Assembly: GCF_000003855.2 (NCBI RefSeq)
Contig: NW_003101671.1
Coordinates: forward strand, 1,544,261-1,608,260
Reading direction: 5' to 3'
Source of the DNA: Blastomyces gilchristii SLH14081
Taxonomy: Eukaryota > Ascomycota > Eurotiomycetes > Onygenales > Ajellomycetaceae
DNA length: 64,000 nt
In this document: positions 35,501 to 47,170 of the stretch, piece by piece
Position numbering within the stretch: the first letter of the stretch is position 1
Layout of the letters: each line of letters begins with the position of its first letter
The notes under the pieces: generated by a model
The model's input: only the letters and a program-made list of their open reading frames with translations
What the model was told of the DNA's origin: nothing
The model's database searches: none
Program-made: the position numbers and the translations under genes

Positions 35501-37000
35501 AGACAGCTATGTGTGAATTGTGTCTTTGAAGTCATGCAAGTCTTAAATACATGTCATCTGTGATGTCTGTGATAATCACAGTTTCTGCAAATCTTCTTCA
35601 GGTTTCAGAGAGATCTTGTAATTCAAAGATGACTCTTGTAAGTCTCTCAGTTCTCAGGTCTGAGTTCTCACACCCTGCTTATTGCAAGAGCAGGTTCTCA
35701 GTCTTCATCTTTCAGCTCATTCACTCTGTGAGCTTTAGAAACATTACAGTGACCTGGGATTCTGAGTTCATCAATGCTTCTCATGCTTGTGAGACAGCAG
35801 TACTGTGACACAGTCTCTCCTCACAAGCAAGTATTTTCATTGAGAGAGCAACAGATTCAGATGTCAGCTTCAAGACTCTTAAGAAGGCTGTTGCTGACTC
35901 TGTCTGTGACTTCTCAAATTTCTATTTTAATTTATTCAGACAGTTTGCATGGAGATGTTCTGATTTAGAACAGATAAAGCAGAGTCTCTTTTTCTTGATC
36001 TCTCTATTATACACTCTGTTCACAGAAGCTTGTGAAGCTCTCTCTCTCTGCTCAGTAGTCAGATATGAATCTCTCTATATCTTGTCATCTTTTTCTGATA
36101 AACCTGTCCTCTGTTGTCCTGGCTCTCACAGAGTCAGTTAATGATCTGCTCTTCACAGGTCTGTGGCTCTCACAGTGATCTGCAAGTGATGAATGAGAGT
36201 CATCAGTTTCTCCAGAATCAAGAGCTTAGAGTCTTGCTCAATGAGCTTGTTCTGCATGTCTTTATCCAGTCTCTTTATGAATATCATCATTCAGGTCTTG
36301 TTTCAGAGCTCTGTTTTCACAGGTCTTAATTCATGTCACAATTTCATGAAGTGCTGTGAGTAGTCTTCATCAGATTTCTTGTCTCTTTTTCTAATATTGA
36401 TGATCACAGCTCAGGTGTTCTCTGTTCAGCTTGCAGAGTCTCTCAACTTATTCTCTAGATAGGTCTTGAGAACAGATCATCAGAATCTCTCATGATCATT
36501 CTCTAGATAGTTCAGCCAGTTCTTGACTTCAGTGTAATAGAGGCCTGTCATTGCATAGATGACAGCTTCTTCATCTTTCATGTCACACAGCCAGGCTTGC
36601 AAGTCAATTTCAAATGCAAACTCACAAAAGCTTTTATAGATTGTGATTTAATAGATGGCCTTAAGTGATCACAGCTTGAGAAAGTTTCTTTTCAGTTTGT
36701 GAGTATCTCTGAAGATTATGTCTAGAGACTCAGTTCAAGGGTGTTTGCAGGCAGTAAGTATTTCTTGTAGAAAAATAGCTTGGTTCTGCAGAAGATGCTC
36801 AAGAATGTTCTTCACTGAGATTGATTCATTTATGAGTTCAGAGAGTTCTTCTGTCACAGATGCAGAGAATAATGTTCTGTGAGTGATTGATAAGTCCTCT
36901 GAGACTTCTTTCACAGAGATTATTCATGATTTGAGTGACTGCTTCTAAGTGCCTGTAGTAGGGTTTGCAGAGATTGAAGCATGTGAGTTTCTAGTTCTTT
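35501..37000 (-). pseudogene. B1 gag and protease
   Basis: A gag-type frame with an intact CCHC zinc knuckle, CFICSKSEHLHANC (35,981 down to 35,940), the usual nucleocapsid motif. Downstream, at about 35,785-35,745, is the protease active-site region ALMNSESQVTVM (DSG-type site with Asp changed to Asn). The gag frame upstream of the knuckle (to about 36,990) has no specific motif. The same region in mutated form makes up the B2 fragments. Confidence 0.75.
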
Positions 37001-37039
37001 CAGTTATAATGAGTGATTGCTGACTGACTGAGCTTGAAA

Positions 37040-37298
37040 TATAAGAATAAGTGCTTACAGGTGATTATTCAGGTGTTTGCAGCTTGACATGATATATACT
37101 GTTAACTACTAGAAGTGTTTGCAGTAGAAAGATAAATGTAGAAGTCAAAAATGTATAATAGCATTCAAGCTGAGTTATGAATAGTATTCACAAACTCCAG
37201 TCTATATAGTTGTGTGTAGCCAAGGGCCGCTAGCCCTATTGGTTACGCGAGAGATAGGAATAGGGGTAAAGGATCCGCGAGGAGTGAGATTTCTTACA
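37040..37298 (-). repeat. 5' LTR of B1
   Basis: Partner of 30,047-30,305, same length. Here the right (outer) half keeps CpGs (GGATCCGCGAGG) and the left (inner) half is mutated, the mirror image of the other LTR. Confidence 0.95.
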
Positions 37299-37303
37299 GT
37301 TCA

Positions 37304-39189
37304 CTGATCACTGAAATACTGAGTTCTTTCTGATGAGTTTTGTAAGTGATCTTACAATATCTGAGAAGTTTCATATAAATCACTAGTAGAAGTTAGTAAA
37401 TCTGATGAAGCTTCATACATTTTTCACAGTATATGAAGCTTCTCATTCAAGAATAATGAAGACTTTCTCAGAATTCATTCAAATTCTCTTATCAGCTTCT
37501 ATGATAAAATCTAGATATTTAATACTCTTGACTTCAAAGTCATACTTATTAATATCTATTGATAGTTCTGCTTCTTATAATCATTGTAATACTCTTCATA
37601 CATGTTCTTGATATTCTTTTCTGAACTCATCAGTGAAGATGAGAATGTTATCAGAATATACAGATATAAATTTATCAAGGAAATTCTGAAGTGCTCAGTT
37701 GATATACTTCTGAAATGTACTGAAGATATTGATCAGTTCAAAGAATGTAACTATTTATTCAAAGAGACTATAATATGTTCAGAATACTGTAAGTCATTCA
37801 TCTTCTTCAGTGATATGAATTTTATGAAACACAGTGATAATATCTAGTTTTATACATCATTGAGCTTATCTGATGTGAGCTAGAATTTCATTGATAAGAG
37901 ATAAAGAATAGCAGTTCTTCTTAGTTAATCTATTCAATTCTTAATAGTTCACACAGAATCAGAGTTCTTTATCTGATTTCTTTGCAAAGAGAATAGAAGC
38001 TGCAGTGAAAGAGTTATTAATATATATAAATCTCTTATTTAACAGATCATTGAGTGTCTTCTGAAGAAGAAGAAGTTCATCATAAGACATATTATAAAGA
38101 GAGCTTCATGATAACTTAAGATTCTTATTATTATTTTTTCTAACTTGATACTGTGATCTATCTCTGAGTCTTGTAAGAGAGATATATTCATAATATTATC
38201 TTGTCAGAAGACATCTAGATATTCATGATATTATTGTAAGAGTTTTGTATGAGAATCTATTATTATAGTGTGAGATAACTTCTTCAGAGCTTTCTTGATA
38301 TCAGTCAGGCTGATGAAATAGATTGTTACATAATTCTGCTATCAGTGATCTTTTCATTGATTTTCTTTTCAGAGTATTTCATAGGCATTGACAGAGATCT
38401 GTGTCAGATTCATAGTCTTGCGAATGTCATCTTTGTGAACCCTGCAATTGTTAGGGAAAATTAAGCTGCTGTTTCATGTGTTCAATAAGATGCCTTGTTC
38501 AGATAGTCAGACAAGTTCTAATATAAGATTATAGTTGAGATTATCAATCTCATATGTATAGATGTCTTCATGTTGATGTTCTTCAATATCTATGTTTAAC
38601 TTCACTATGTAACAGATATAAACATCTTTTGAGTCATTAAATTCTGTGAGAAGTCAGGGTTTTGATAAGAGAATACACTGAAGATTGTAACATCTTACAA
38701 CTGAAGATTTAATCATTGCATAATAATATAGACTGCTATCTATTATGGCTTTCATATTATATATATTATCAATCACAGTAGATACAAGAATTGTGTTTAT
38801 TGTTATTTACTCTTTAAATTATTAGTATCTGATCTCTTCAAGCTTCTGTTTACAAATTTGAACAGAAGCTAATCTTTTCTCTATTTTATCAGAACATTCT
38901 TATAGTTATCTTCTGAATCTTTCTTTAATGCAATATGATTGATGCAGACAGACATTGATTCATTCTTTGAGTAAGAAGATACATCGACTGATTAACAGTT
39001 GAAAGTAATATACTCTGATCAGTTATAGTTGATGTATACTTCTTATTAACATTGATCAGTGACTGCTTCAGAAGTGATCTCAGAGACTCAGAAGCCTGTT
39101 CAGACAGCAGAGATTCTTGCTTATATATACATATTTAAGTCTATTCAGTTCATAGCATCTGTATCATTGTTGTTATTTCTCAGTACAGG
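37304..39189 (-). pseudogene. A5 RNase H, reverse transcriptase and protease region
   Basis: Minus-strand continuation of A5 after B1. The reverse transcriptase site reads VYSDNIL (about 37,640-37,660) in place of YLDDIL. The protease region is at about 38,450-38,740. It is collinear with A2 12,830-15,290. It has stops throughout and is interrupted by MITE M7. Confidence 0.75.
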
Positions 39190-39197
39190 TGTATAAG

Positions 39198-39703
39198 TAG
39201 ACTGGCCGCCAGGACCATGAATTTCACATTTGATCTCATTTGATCTGGTCTCATACATTTCTTGGCGTGAATCCCGCTGGGACTGGCTATCAAAAAAACA
39301 TGTAAAGTGACTATATATCAGATCTTAAAATGAAACCATGACTTGAAAAAAATGAGAAAGTGGTCTCATTTGGTTCCATTTAGTCACATTCTCACCATAA
39401 AGTTACTATTTTTAGACATTTTAAGGTTTTTTTTAGACTATTTTTAATTTTTTAAAAAGTAACACTTTTTGATAACACTCAAATGAGATTTAAAGTCATT
39501 TAAAGCAATAAAAATAATTTAAATTGAGAAGTGGAAATCATGATCTCATTTGGAAAATGTGACAAGAATAGACAGTAAGTTTCACTGAGACAGTATGAAA
39601 CTACTATCTAATGTTAAAACTGTGTAATGAGATCAGTCGAATTGGTAATGAGACTATTAAAAAATCTGGTCCTGGTCTCAGACACGGTCACACGGTCAGT
39701 CTA
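39198..39703 (+). mobile_element. hAT-like MITE, copy M7 (506 bp)
   Basis: Ends TAGACTGGCCG...CAGTCTA and a perfect 8-bp duplication TGTATAAG (39,190-39,197; 39,704-39,711). Inserted in A5 gag. Confidence 0.9.
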
Positions 39704-39711
39704 TGTATAAG

Positions 39712-40547
39712 TGACTGAATTTGTTCTCAGCACAGGTGTGTGAGTGTAATATCTTCTATCACTGTTCTATATACTCTTGAGCTTGATAAGACAGTCATTC
39801 AATATTCAGAGCTGTGTGCAGAAGCCTGCATAAGTCAGGTTTTTATTTACACTTATAAGAATCTGTAAGAGTTTGAAAGTTAGTATCTTCTTAAGTATAC
39901 TAATCTTTATTTAATTCTCTCAAGATTGATCATCTGCTTTTAAGACCTTAGTATTGAAGTCAGAGATAAATGTTATAAGAGAAGTGTTTCTCTGTCAGAT
40001 ACTCTGTAATCAATCTAATACTTTCTGTTGCATGACAGTGTCTCAGAATAGAATATCAAGATGTTTGATAATATTATCAGACATTTACATCACTGATTCA
40101 CATGCTTTTATTTATGAATAAAACTTCTGTTTTATATGATTCTTCAATCATTTATTGATATATCAATCTTGATTGATTAGTGACTTGATGACATCTTCAT
40201 CTACACTCAGTTTCACAAGCATTTTCATTCTTCATGATAAGTAGAGAGTGAGATCAGAAGTACTAAAATATACAGAAGCATCTAAATATTCTTTCAGTGC
40301 TTTTATATTCAATTCTGTAGATGTTGAAATTGCATGAGTTTCTTGTTAAGTTAATTATTGAATTTCCTCATATTGAAGTTGTTGAGTCACATGCATATCA
40401 GCTATCTGTTGCTGTTGTAATTTCAACGTTGCTCAGAGTCACTGTGATATCATGTCTATGCTCATATTCAAGAGTTCTTTCATATTATTATTAGACATGA
40501 TTATATTGATCATCAGATGTGTATAATTATATGACTATCTCATGTCT
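39712..40547 (-). pseudogene. A5 gag region, part 1
   Basis: Collinear with 15,320-16,120 of A2 and inverse to A1 gag. No long open frame. It is cut by the Copia element at TTTAC and continues at 45,773-45,971. Confidence 0.65.
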
Positions 40548-40552
40548 TTTAC

Positions 40553-40662
40553 TGTAGAATAGTTGAAGATTGTATTGATAGATCTATCTACAAGAACATA
40601 ATATAGTGATGAGTCACGTGATATAGTGAGATCACTAACCGCAACAGCTGTAATGATCAACA
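40553..40662 (-). repeat. 3' LTR of the Copia element
   Basis: 110 bp. It differs from the 5' LTR at about a dozen sites, mostly transitions (for example CACGTGATATAG against CACATAATCTAG). Confidence 0.9.
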
Positions 40663-40745
40663 CCCTCTCTCAAGATAACAAGAATCACGTACAAAAACAC
40701 TCAAATCATCAAGATAGTTTGTCAAAATCAAATACAAATGTAAAA

Positions 40746-43700
40746 TTAAACATTTCTAACTTTTACACCTGTAAGACCTAGCAAAATCATGAATTATGCA
40801 AATGTCACAGTGTCTAGAGGTTTAGTGAGTTCATTCACTGTCATCTGAGCAGTGAGAACATATTCTAAATCAATGATTCTCTGATTCAACTGTCAATGTG
40901 AGAAATGAAAATGTGTGTCAATATGCTTACTTCAGGCTGTAATGACTGCCATCTTTGTGAGATCTATAACACTCTTATTATCAGTGAGAATCTGTATTGA
41001 AGATGTAGTAATGAAGCCAAGCTTAATCATGAGGTTTCAGATTCATGTTGCTTTGTGAACTATCTCACTAAGAGCTATATATTCAGTCTCATTAGAATTT
41101 AGAGATATGCAAGATTGCTTCACTGAACATCATGAAATCAGGCCATCTACAAGCTTAAAGATGTAGTCAGATGTCAATTTTCTATCATTATTCAAGAGAC
41201 CTGCTCAATCAGAATCTGAGTAGCTGAAGAATAAGTAGAAATTATCAGGGAAATCAGAGAGAACAGAAGAATTGATGAGAATGAAAGAATCAGTGAGAAC
41301 AGACCTCTCATACAGGCCGCGTCTGTAGAAAATGCTCAAATTCACTATCCTCTTCAAATAATGTATAATGTGTAACAGGGCCTTTCAATATTGAGATGTT
41401 AAATCAATGTTCTGTTGAATGAGTAGTGAGACAGTATAAGTGATATCAGAATGTGTTTTAACTGCAAGATACTGCAAGTAGTTCACATCATATTGATATC
41501 ACTAAATTGTGAAATCAGTCTCTTTCTCAGATATTGAGAAATCATCAATACAGAATTCATCCTTCATCAGTGTTTTGATAATAACTGCATCATCAAGGTA
41601 GAAATCTTCAACAAGATACTTGATATATTGACAATATATCAAATCAATTCCTTTATCAGAATAATTGACTTTCATACTCAAATACTTAGTCAGTTAATGT
41701 AGATTCTTGACTTTCAATTTCTCACTGAGCTAACTCACTAGTTAATCAGTATTCTCAGAAACTTTGAATATGATGTTAAGATTGTTAACATAGATCATCA
41801 TATAGAGGTAATGTCTGAATGTATGATATCAGAGTACTGAATCATAGATACTAACTGTAAATTCAAGATTACTCAACAGAGCTGTTAAGTAATCATACTA
41901 GATCTTCACTGCAGGGTTTCAGCTGTATAAACTATTCTCAATCATACAGACAAGTGTTTTCAGCGAACCTGTCTCAAAACTGATAAATTGTCTTATATAG
42001 ACCTTCTTAGTGAGCTGTTCATGCAGATATACTATCACTATATTCACTTGATAAAGTGTTCAACTGTGTAGTACTACTATTGCAAAAAGAATATGATTGA
42101 CAGTATCAGTGATAACAGAAGTATAGATCTCTTCTCTAGAATTCTTCTTAAGTCAGTTATTACAAATCACTTAATATGATTTTCTAAGAATATCATCAGG
42201 GTCAGTATTCAGGTCCACAGGTCTATCTTTCTCAAGAAACACTCAACAGCCTGAAGCAATCAGTTCATCTCTCAGAATATCAGATCTAGAGATCAAACTT
42301 CATGTATTGTGTCTCTTCAGGTCAGTAATCTCACATTGCATGAACTTCTTTCAATAATCTTCTATTCTCTCTGACTGAGATGTGGCATTCTTGTAGAACT
42401 TCAGAAGATTACCTGTAACAGAGCTCAAAGTATAAGTAGTCAGTGATTTCACAGACTGTAATCATGTAGAATTTGAATCATTAATATCAGAAGCATCTTC
42501 ATCATTAATCAGATGAATATCAGGTTCTGATTCACTGATATTATTAATAAGTGTCATAGATGTAACAACTGATTCTGATTTTTCAGTGATCAGAAACCTC
42601 ACATCACTACTGATAATAATCTTATCAGATTTGAAATGTCATAGATGATATATCAATATATCACTGAATTCAATGATATGATAGAAATCAGCATATGAAG
42701 AGAGCTTATTCATAAGCTTCTAGAATTCATGCAAGTGAATAAAAACCTCTGTACTTAATTAATGAAAATGTCTCATATTCAGTGAAGTATTTATAAATGC
42801 ATATCAAGAAATCTTATATGAACTTAGAATCACAGAAGTCTCTGTAGTAGAGAATGAAAATTTCAAGTTATAAAGAACTGTAGATGTGAGAGTATTATTA
42901 ATTATTGTAATCACTATCTCTAAAACATCTGTTCAGAACTTCTTAGAGAGATTATCTTTTAAAAGAGCAGCTCTAACCTGTCTCATGATAGTATGAATTT
43001 CATGTTTAGAAACATTATCTTGATGTAGTAAATGAGATGTCATTAATTCTCATTTGATATTATATGAATTCATAACTGTGTGTATACATGTGAATTGAAA
43101 CACACTATCAATATCAGTCTGTAGAAAAGCAGAGACTGTATACTCAAGATTACTCATGAATCTGAGTCACAACTCAAAGTATTGAACAGCCTCATTCTTG
43201 AACTTTAAAAAATATACTTAACAGTAGTAAGTCACATCACAGATAATAAGCATTCAGTATTTAATTCTCTGACAGAACTCTAAGAAGTGATCAGAGAGAT
43301 CTTTCAATGTATATTCATCATCTATAAGATCAATATGAATCTTCTTAATAAGTTGAATAGATCTAGACATCAGTGTTTTTGAATAATCTCATATTATATC
43401 TGTCTTGACACATTTCTTATAAAAGAACTTAGTCTTAGAATCTTTAATAGTGACTTCAGTATGAGAATTCTTGACTATAGTAATTATAGCATCAGTGTAA
43501 ATGTGACTGAGATCACAGTGTCAGTTCAAAAGAGTCTTTGATATTCTTGTATTCTTGAGACCTGTATTCAGAACTGTAGAATCAATGTTATTAACAGTAG
43601 TGACAGCAGTCACAGAAAGATCAACTTTTTGATTAAAATCATACTTATGAAGCATTATTGCAATATACTTGACTGCCTTGTTCAGATGATTGAGATTCTC

Positions 43701-45422
43701 ATTGAACTCTCATTCAGTGACTCTGTATATGTTGTTATAAGCAGTCTAAACTGTATGAAAAATAACATTATTCAGAGCTCTGCAAATGAAAAATGAGAGA
43801 ATAGTAAATGATAATGTGAATTGAAATTCCTGATCTTTAAGCTTTGTAAATGAGAGCAGGTTAACTGTAATGTTAGAAATATAGTGAATATTCTGTAAGT
43901 TAACATCATCACTCTCAATCTTCAAGATGATAGTTGCAATCTTCTTGACAAACTCAGTTCTTCCAGTTACAGAATTGACAGAGATGTTATTATTAAAAGA
44001 TTTAATATTTGAAAAAGAATAAAGCTCATCTGTTATATTCAGACTTGCACATGTGTTCAAATATCAAGATCTAGAGAATGATTTTTCAGTGACTGTAAAA
44101 GAGAAATAGAACTTAATCTTTGTAATTACTGTATTTACTACTGATTGAGAACTTATCAAGTCATTCTTCTTCTCTTTCTTCTTATTATCATTCTTCTTGT
44201 CCATCTTCTTTTTCTTTTTATCAGAGTGTAAGATGAAATACCTGTCAACAGTATGTTTATATCTTCTGCAGTGAGTGCACTTTCATACAGTTATACTTTT
44301 ATTCTGATCTTTATTCTTGTTCTTATTCTTTTTTGCAGTCACAGAATCAGTCTGAGACTGCTTTTTTCACTCAGTGATGATCTTCTTAAATGTATGATTA
44401 ATCAGTTACTTCATCAAATTATTGATATTAATATTGACAATGAGTTCTTGATCAGTGAAGAAAAACTCATTCAAATGTATCTTAACAAATAATCTTTGAT
44501 AATCTTGTAGATTGTTGAGAAAAAGATCATGACATATATCTTCAGTACTCTGACAGAGCTCTTTGTGATAAATAATAAGATAGCAGAAATATCTCTGAAA
44601 AGTAAGATAATCACTATTCTTAACTTGTAATTTTATTAATTTCTTGAAGATATTAACTTGTTCTTTAGTCAGTGATATTGTATATTCAATATTAATCTTA
44701 TCTTACAGAGCTGCAGTATTATCAGCTTCTAAGATTTTAATAGTGATTTAAATGTTTTTAACAAGACTTGACAGTATATATCTATATAGAGACTTAGAAT
44801 GAATCTTTCACTTCTTAGAATCAATATAATGTGTAAAAGAGAATTCTTGTTAAGTTCTTAATAGAATATCAGTTTCATCAATAACTTCTGCATCAGTTAA
44901 TATATCAACACATCAGACTTCATAATTAGAGTTATTAAATATAGTCACTGATTTAATATCTAGTGCATATTTGACTTTCTTCTGATATTCTCACAACTCA
45001 TCTCTTATAGTGTCTCTTTGTATGAGAACAGATGTAGTGAGATATTATGTGATATCAGCTACAGTCATTTAATTTCAGAGCATTATCTGTATAAGATTCA
45101 TAAGATTACCTGCAGTGTAATAGATTGATTGATTCAGATCATTATTAAAAGTCAGCATTTCAGAGATGAGAGACAGTGAAGACTTTAATAAGTTGAAATG
45201 AACAGATTCTGCAGATGAATATTAACTCTGCTTTTCCTTGTTCTGAAGCTTCTCTGTTGTTTTATCATCAAATTTCATACTCTGGTGAAAACTGACATCA
45301 GTCTCATCTCACAACTCAGAAGCTTTTCTATAATGAGTGATTATTCTATTAATAAGTTATCTAGTAGAGTGAGTGATTCTGAGCCTTGAGCTGAACTATG
45401 AAGTAACAGATGTATCACTCAT
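40746..45422 (-). pseudogene. Copia gag-pol polyprotein relic
   Basis: One frame of 1,559 codons runs from ATG at 45,422 to TAA at 40,746. Gag has a zinc knuckle CTHCRRYKHTVDRY (about 44,275-44,235; last Cys changed to Tyr) followed by a Lys-rich run. The protease/pre-integrase part is open at 44,060-43,746 (NITVNLLSFTKLK). Integrase is at about 43,600-42,700. The reverse transcriptase near 41,790 has MIYVNNLNII for the YVDD site, and RNase H with NSNETEYIALSEI lies at about 41,090. It ends LTGVKVRNV. Many nonsense codons but no obvious frameshift. In life it would encode a single polyprotein, as in Ty1/Copia elements. Confidence 0.85.
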
Positions 45423-45657
45423 GTTAAGATGACTCTGCTTCTTCTAAATATGTAAAAAAAAAAAAAGTGATATTCTTCATAATAGAGAACACACTTTTCA
45501 AAAGTTAAAAGTATATAAATCTACTGACTGATAGATTCAGAGAAAATGAAATATCTCTAATAAAAAGTAAGAGTCTTTTCAAAAAAGATGAACTACTCTC
45601 ATTAAAAATGTTAATGTAATATTTTAAAAAGAAAAACATGCTCTCTGAGCTATTATC

Positions 45658-45767
45658 TGTAGAATAGTTAAAGGTTGTATTGATAGATCTATCTACAAGA
45701 ACATAATATAGTGATGAGTCACATAATCTAGTGAGATTGCTAACCGCAACGGCCGTAACAGTCAACA
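45658..45767 (-). repeat. 5' LTR of the Copia element
   Basis: 110 bp, keeps GCAACGGCCGTAACA near its outer end, where the 3' LTR reads GCAACAGCTGTAATG. Confidence 0.9.
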
Positions 45768-45772
45768 TTTAC

Positions 45773-45971
45773 TGATATTCTCTTTGTAAGATCTTACTCT
45801 CTTCATAAGATCTTATTACAGAGTCAGAGTGACTGGCAAGCAAGCTTCTATCTGAGAACTCAGTGTTTATTTAACTGTTTGACTGTTTCTCTATTTCTTA
45901 TATGTTGTTACATATTCAGATATCTCAGTAAGTAATCATTTCTAATAAGAAGACAATGAACATTTTTCAAG
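45773..45971 (-). pseudogene. A5 gag region, part 2, and leader
   Basis: The remaining 5' part of A5 gag and the leader next to the 5' LTR. Directly after the LTR the element strand reads CTTGAAAAATGTTC, also present in A1 (18,961); this is where a primer-binding site is expected, but no tRNA match was recognised. Confidence 0.65.
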
Positions 45972-46260
45972 TGTAAGAGACCTACACTGAATAAATTGAT
46001 ATAATATTTATAGATCTTATATAACAAAGTGAAAAACATTAAAGAAGGAAAAGAAAGAGAAGGTGCAAGAATCAGCAATTGAAGTGAATATTTATACATG
46101 TACACAGTGTGTACACGGTGGAGCTTCAGGGCGGAAGAATAGGAATTCCATGGGTTTTTCAGCTGAGAATTGGCGATTGAGAATGACCGAGAATCGGAGC
46201 TTTCAGCGAATCTATGAAGTGTAAAGTAATAGTCTATATAATGATCGGGCGCAGCCGTCA
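45972..46260 (-). repeat. 5' LTR of A5
   Basis: A 289-bp LTR; the inner part is mutated, while the outer 150 bp keeps CpGs (GGCGGAAG, GATCGGGCGCAGCCGTCA). It ends at TSD ATAAT (46,261-46,265). Confidence 0.88.
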
Positions 46261-46265
46261 ATAAT

Positions 46266-46691
46266 AATATTCTAAAAGTATGGATTCAGGTCTCTAAGAC
46301 TTCTTTTATAGAAGTTATTTATAATTTAGATAGCTACTTCTGAGTATCTATAGTAGAGTTTATAGAGATTAAAGTATATACATTTTTAATTCTATTAATT
46401 ATAATAAGTGATTACTGACTGATAAAGCTTGAAATATAAGAATAAGTACTTATAGACAATTATTCAGGTATTTACAGCTTGATATAATATATATTAATAG
46501 CTACTAGAAGTATTCACAGCAGAAAGATAAATATAGAGATTAAATATATAATAGTATTCAAGCTGAGTTATGAATAGTAGTCATGAACTTTAGTCTATAT
46601 AGTTGTGTGTAGTCAAGAGTCACTAACTCTATTAATTACATAAGAGATAGAAATAGAGGTAAAGAATCCGTGAGAAGCGGGACTTCTTACA
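46266..46691 (-). mobile_element. Gypsy B2 5' end: leader and 5' LTR (3 of 3)
   Basis: 46,266-46,434 matches the B1 leader (about 36,860-37,039). 46,435-46,691 is a 257-bp family-B LTR starting TATAAGAATAAG and ending ACTTCTTACA. Only the outermost right end keeps CpGs (ATCCGTGAGAAGCGGGAC). It is directly followed by a LINE 3' fragment, so B2 is inserted in that LINE copy. Confidence 0.82.
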
Positions 46692-46806
46692 ATATCTGAA
46701 ATTGATAAATGTACAATAGTTAGCTTTATAAATACTAGAAAAACTCAGGTAGATGTTATAGTCTCTGACTGCATATATCTATAATTGAAGAATAATAATA
46801 ATAATT
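46692..46806 (+). mobile_element. LINE 3' end fragment (LINE-3)
   Basis: Matches the last 115 bp of LINE-1 (4,795-4,935 inverse), including ATAGTCTCTGACTGCATA and the tail CTATAATTGAAGAATAATAA and further AAT units. It is cut on the left by B2. Confidence 0.85.
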
Positions 46807-47170
46807 GTCAAGTATTACTCGCATGCCGCGGAGCAGCTCTATAAATATAAAAATGCAAGTGTCTTGTTTTAAGTGAATTATTAAGTTCACAAATTGTTTT
46901 CTGAATTAATCATATTCCATGTATAATTTTAATGTATAGTATTTAATCTAAAAATCTTATTGCTTTAATATTGTTGAATATAGTAGTCTATAGTACTCCG
47001 TAGTGAAGTAGGGATCTCAGTCAGCAATCTCGGATTGAAACAACCTTTCACCGGGCTTCCCTGCATATATTGAACCGGGAAGAACGTAGGGTTATTACAC
47101 GACCGGATTATGATTGTTTCATCATTTCAATCAGCGACACAGTCACTGAGTCATAAATCATAGTATAATG
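46807..47170. other. GC-richer islet between AT-rich blocks
   Basis: 46,807-46,970 is AT-rich with an initial GCATGCCGCGGAGCAG. 46,972-47,165 has ordinary GC with CpGs (CACCGGGCTTCCC, ACGACCGGATT). 46,972-47,099 begins TGTTGAATAT and ends TTATTACA, so it could be a 128-bp solo LTR of a Copia-type element, but no target duplication matches (AATAT against CGACC). Otherwise it may be surviving host DNA. No coding sequence was recognised. Confidence 0.4.

Larger units (their letters stand above)
30047..37298 (-). mobile_element. Ty3/gypsy family B, copy B1, full length (7.25 kb)
   Basis: A complete minus-strand element with 259-bp LTRs (30,047-30,305; 37,040-37,298), LTR termini TGTAAGAA...TTCTTACA and TSD GTTCA (30,042-30,046; 37,299-37,303). 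Internal order is gag, protease, reverse transcriptase, RNase H, integrase. It is less mutated than family A: some frames are open for over 100 codons and Zn-knuckle and integrase motifs are intact. It interrupts A5, whose pol continues on both sides. Confidence 0.92.
40553..45767 (-). mobile_element. Ty1/Copia-type LTR retrotransposon, full length (5.2 kb)
   Basis: Both LTRs are 110 bp (40,553-40,662; 45,658-45,767), starting TGTAGAATAG and ending TCAACA, with TSD TTTAC on both sides (40,548-40,552; 45,768-45,772). A polypurine tract GAGAGAGGG (40,663-40,671, minus strand) precedes the 3' LTR. Gene order gag, protease, integrase, reverse transcriptase/RNase H is the Copia order. It is inserted in A5 gag. 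Confidence 0.92.
25195..46260 (-). mobile_element. Ty3/gypsy family A, copy A5, host to B1, Copia, MITEs and a SINE-like element
   Basis: A minus-strand element inserted in B2 with TSD ATAAT on both sides (25,190-25,194; 46,261-46,265). Its 5' LTR is 45,972-46,260. The 3' LTR is 25,195-27,246, swollen by a MITE and a SINE-like insertion. A second 3'-type LTR (27,597-27,889) lies inside, so the 3' end is duplicated. Between them are pol relics (27,890-30,046; 37,304-39,189) and gag (39,712-40,547; 45,773-45,971), with B1 and the Copia element in the interruptions. Confidence 0.85.

Noticed and set aside
37405..37847. Plus-strand open frames, and matching minus frames at 21,928-22,379
   Set aside because: Antisense shadows of the family-A reverse transcriptase.
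47090..47099. Telomere-like TAGGGTTA
   Set aside because: Only about one repeat unit; not a telomeric array.
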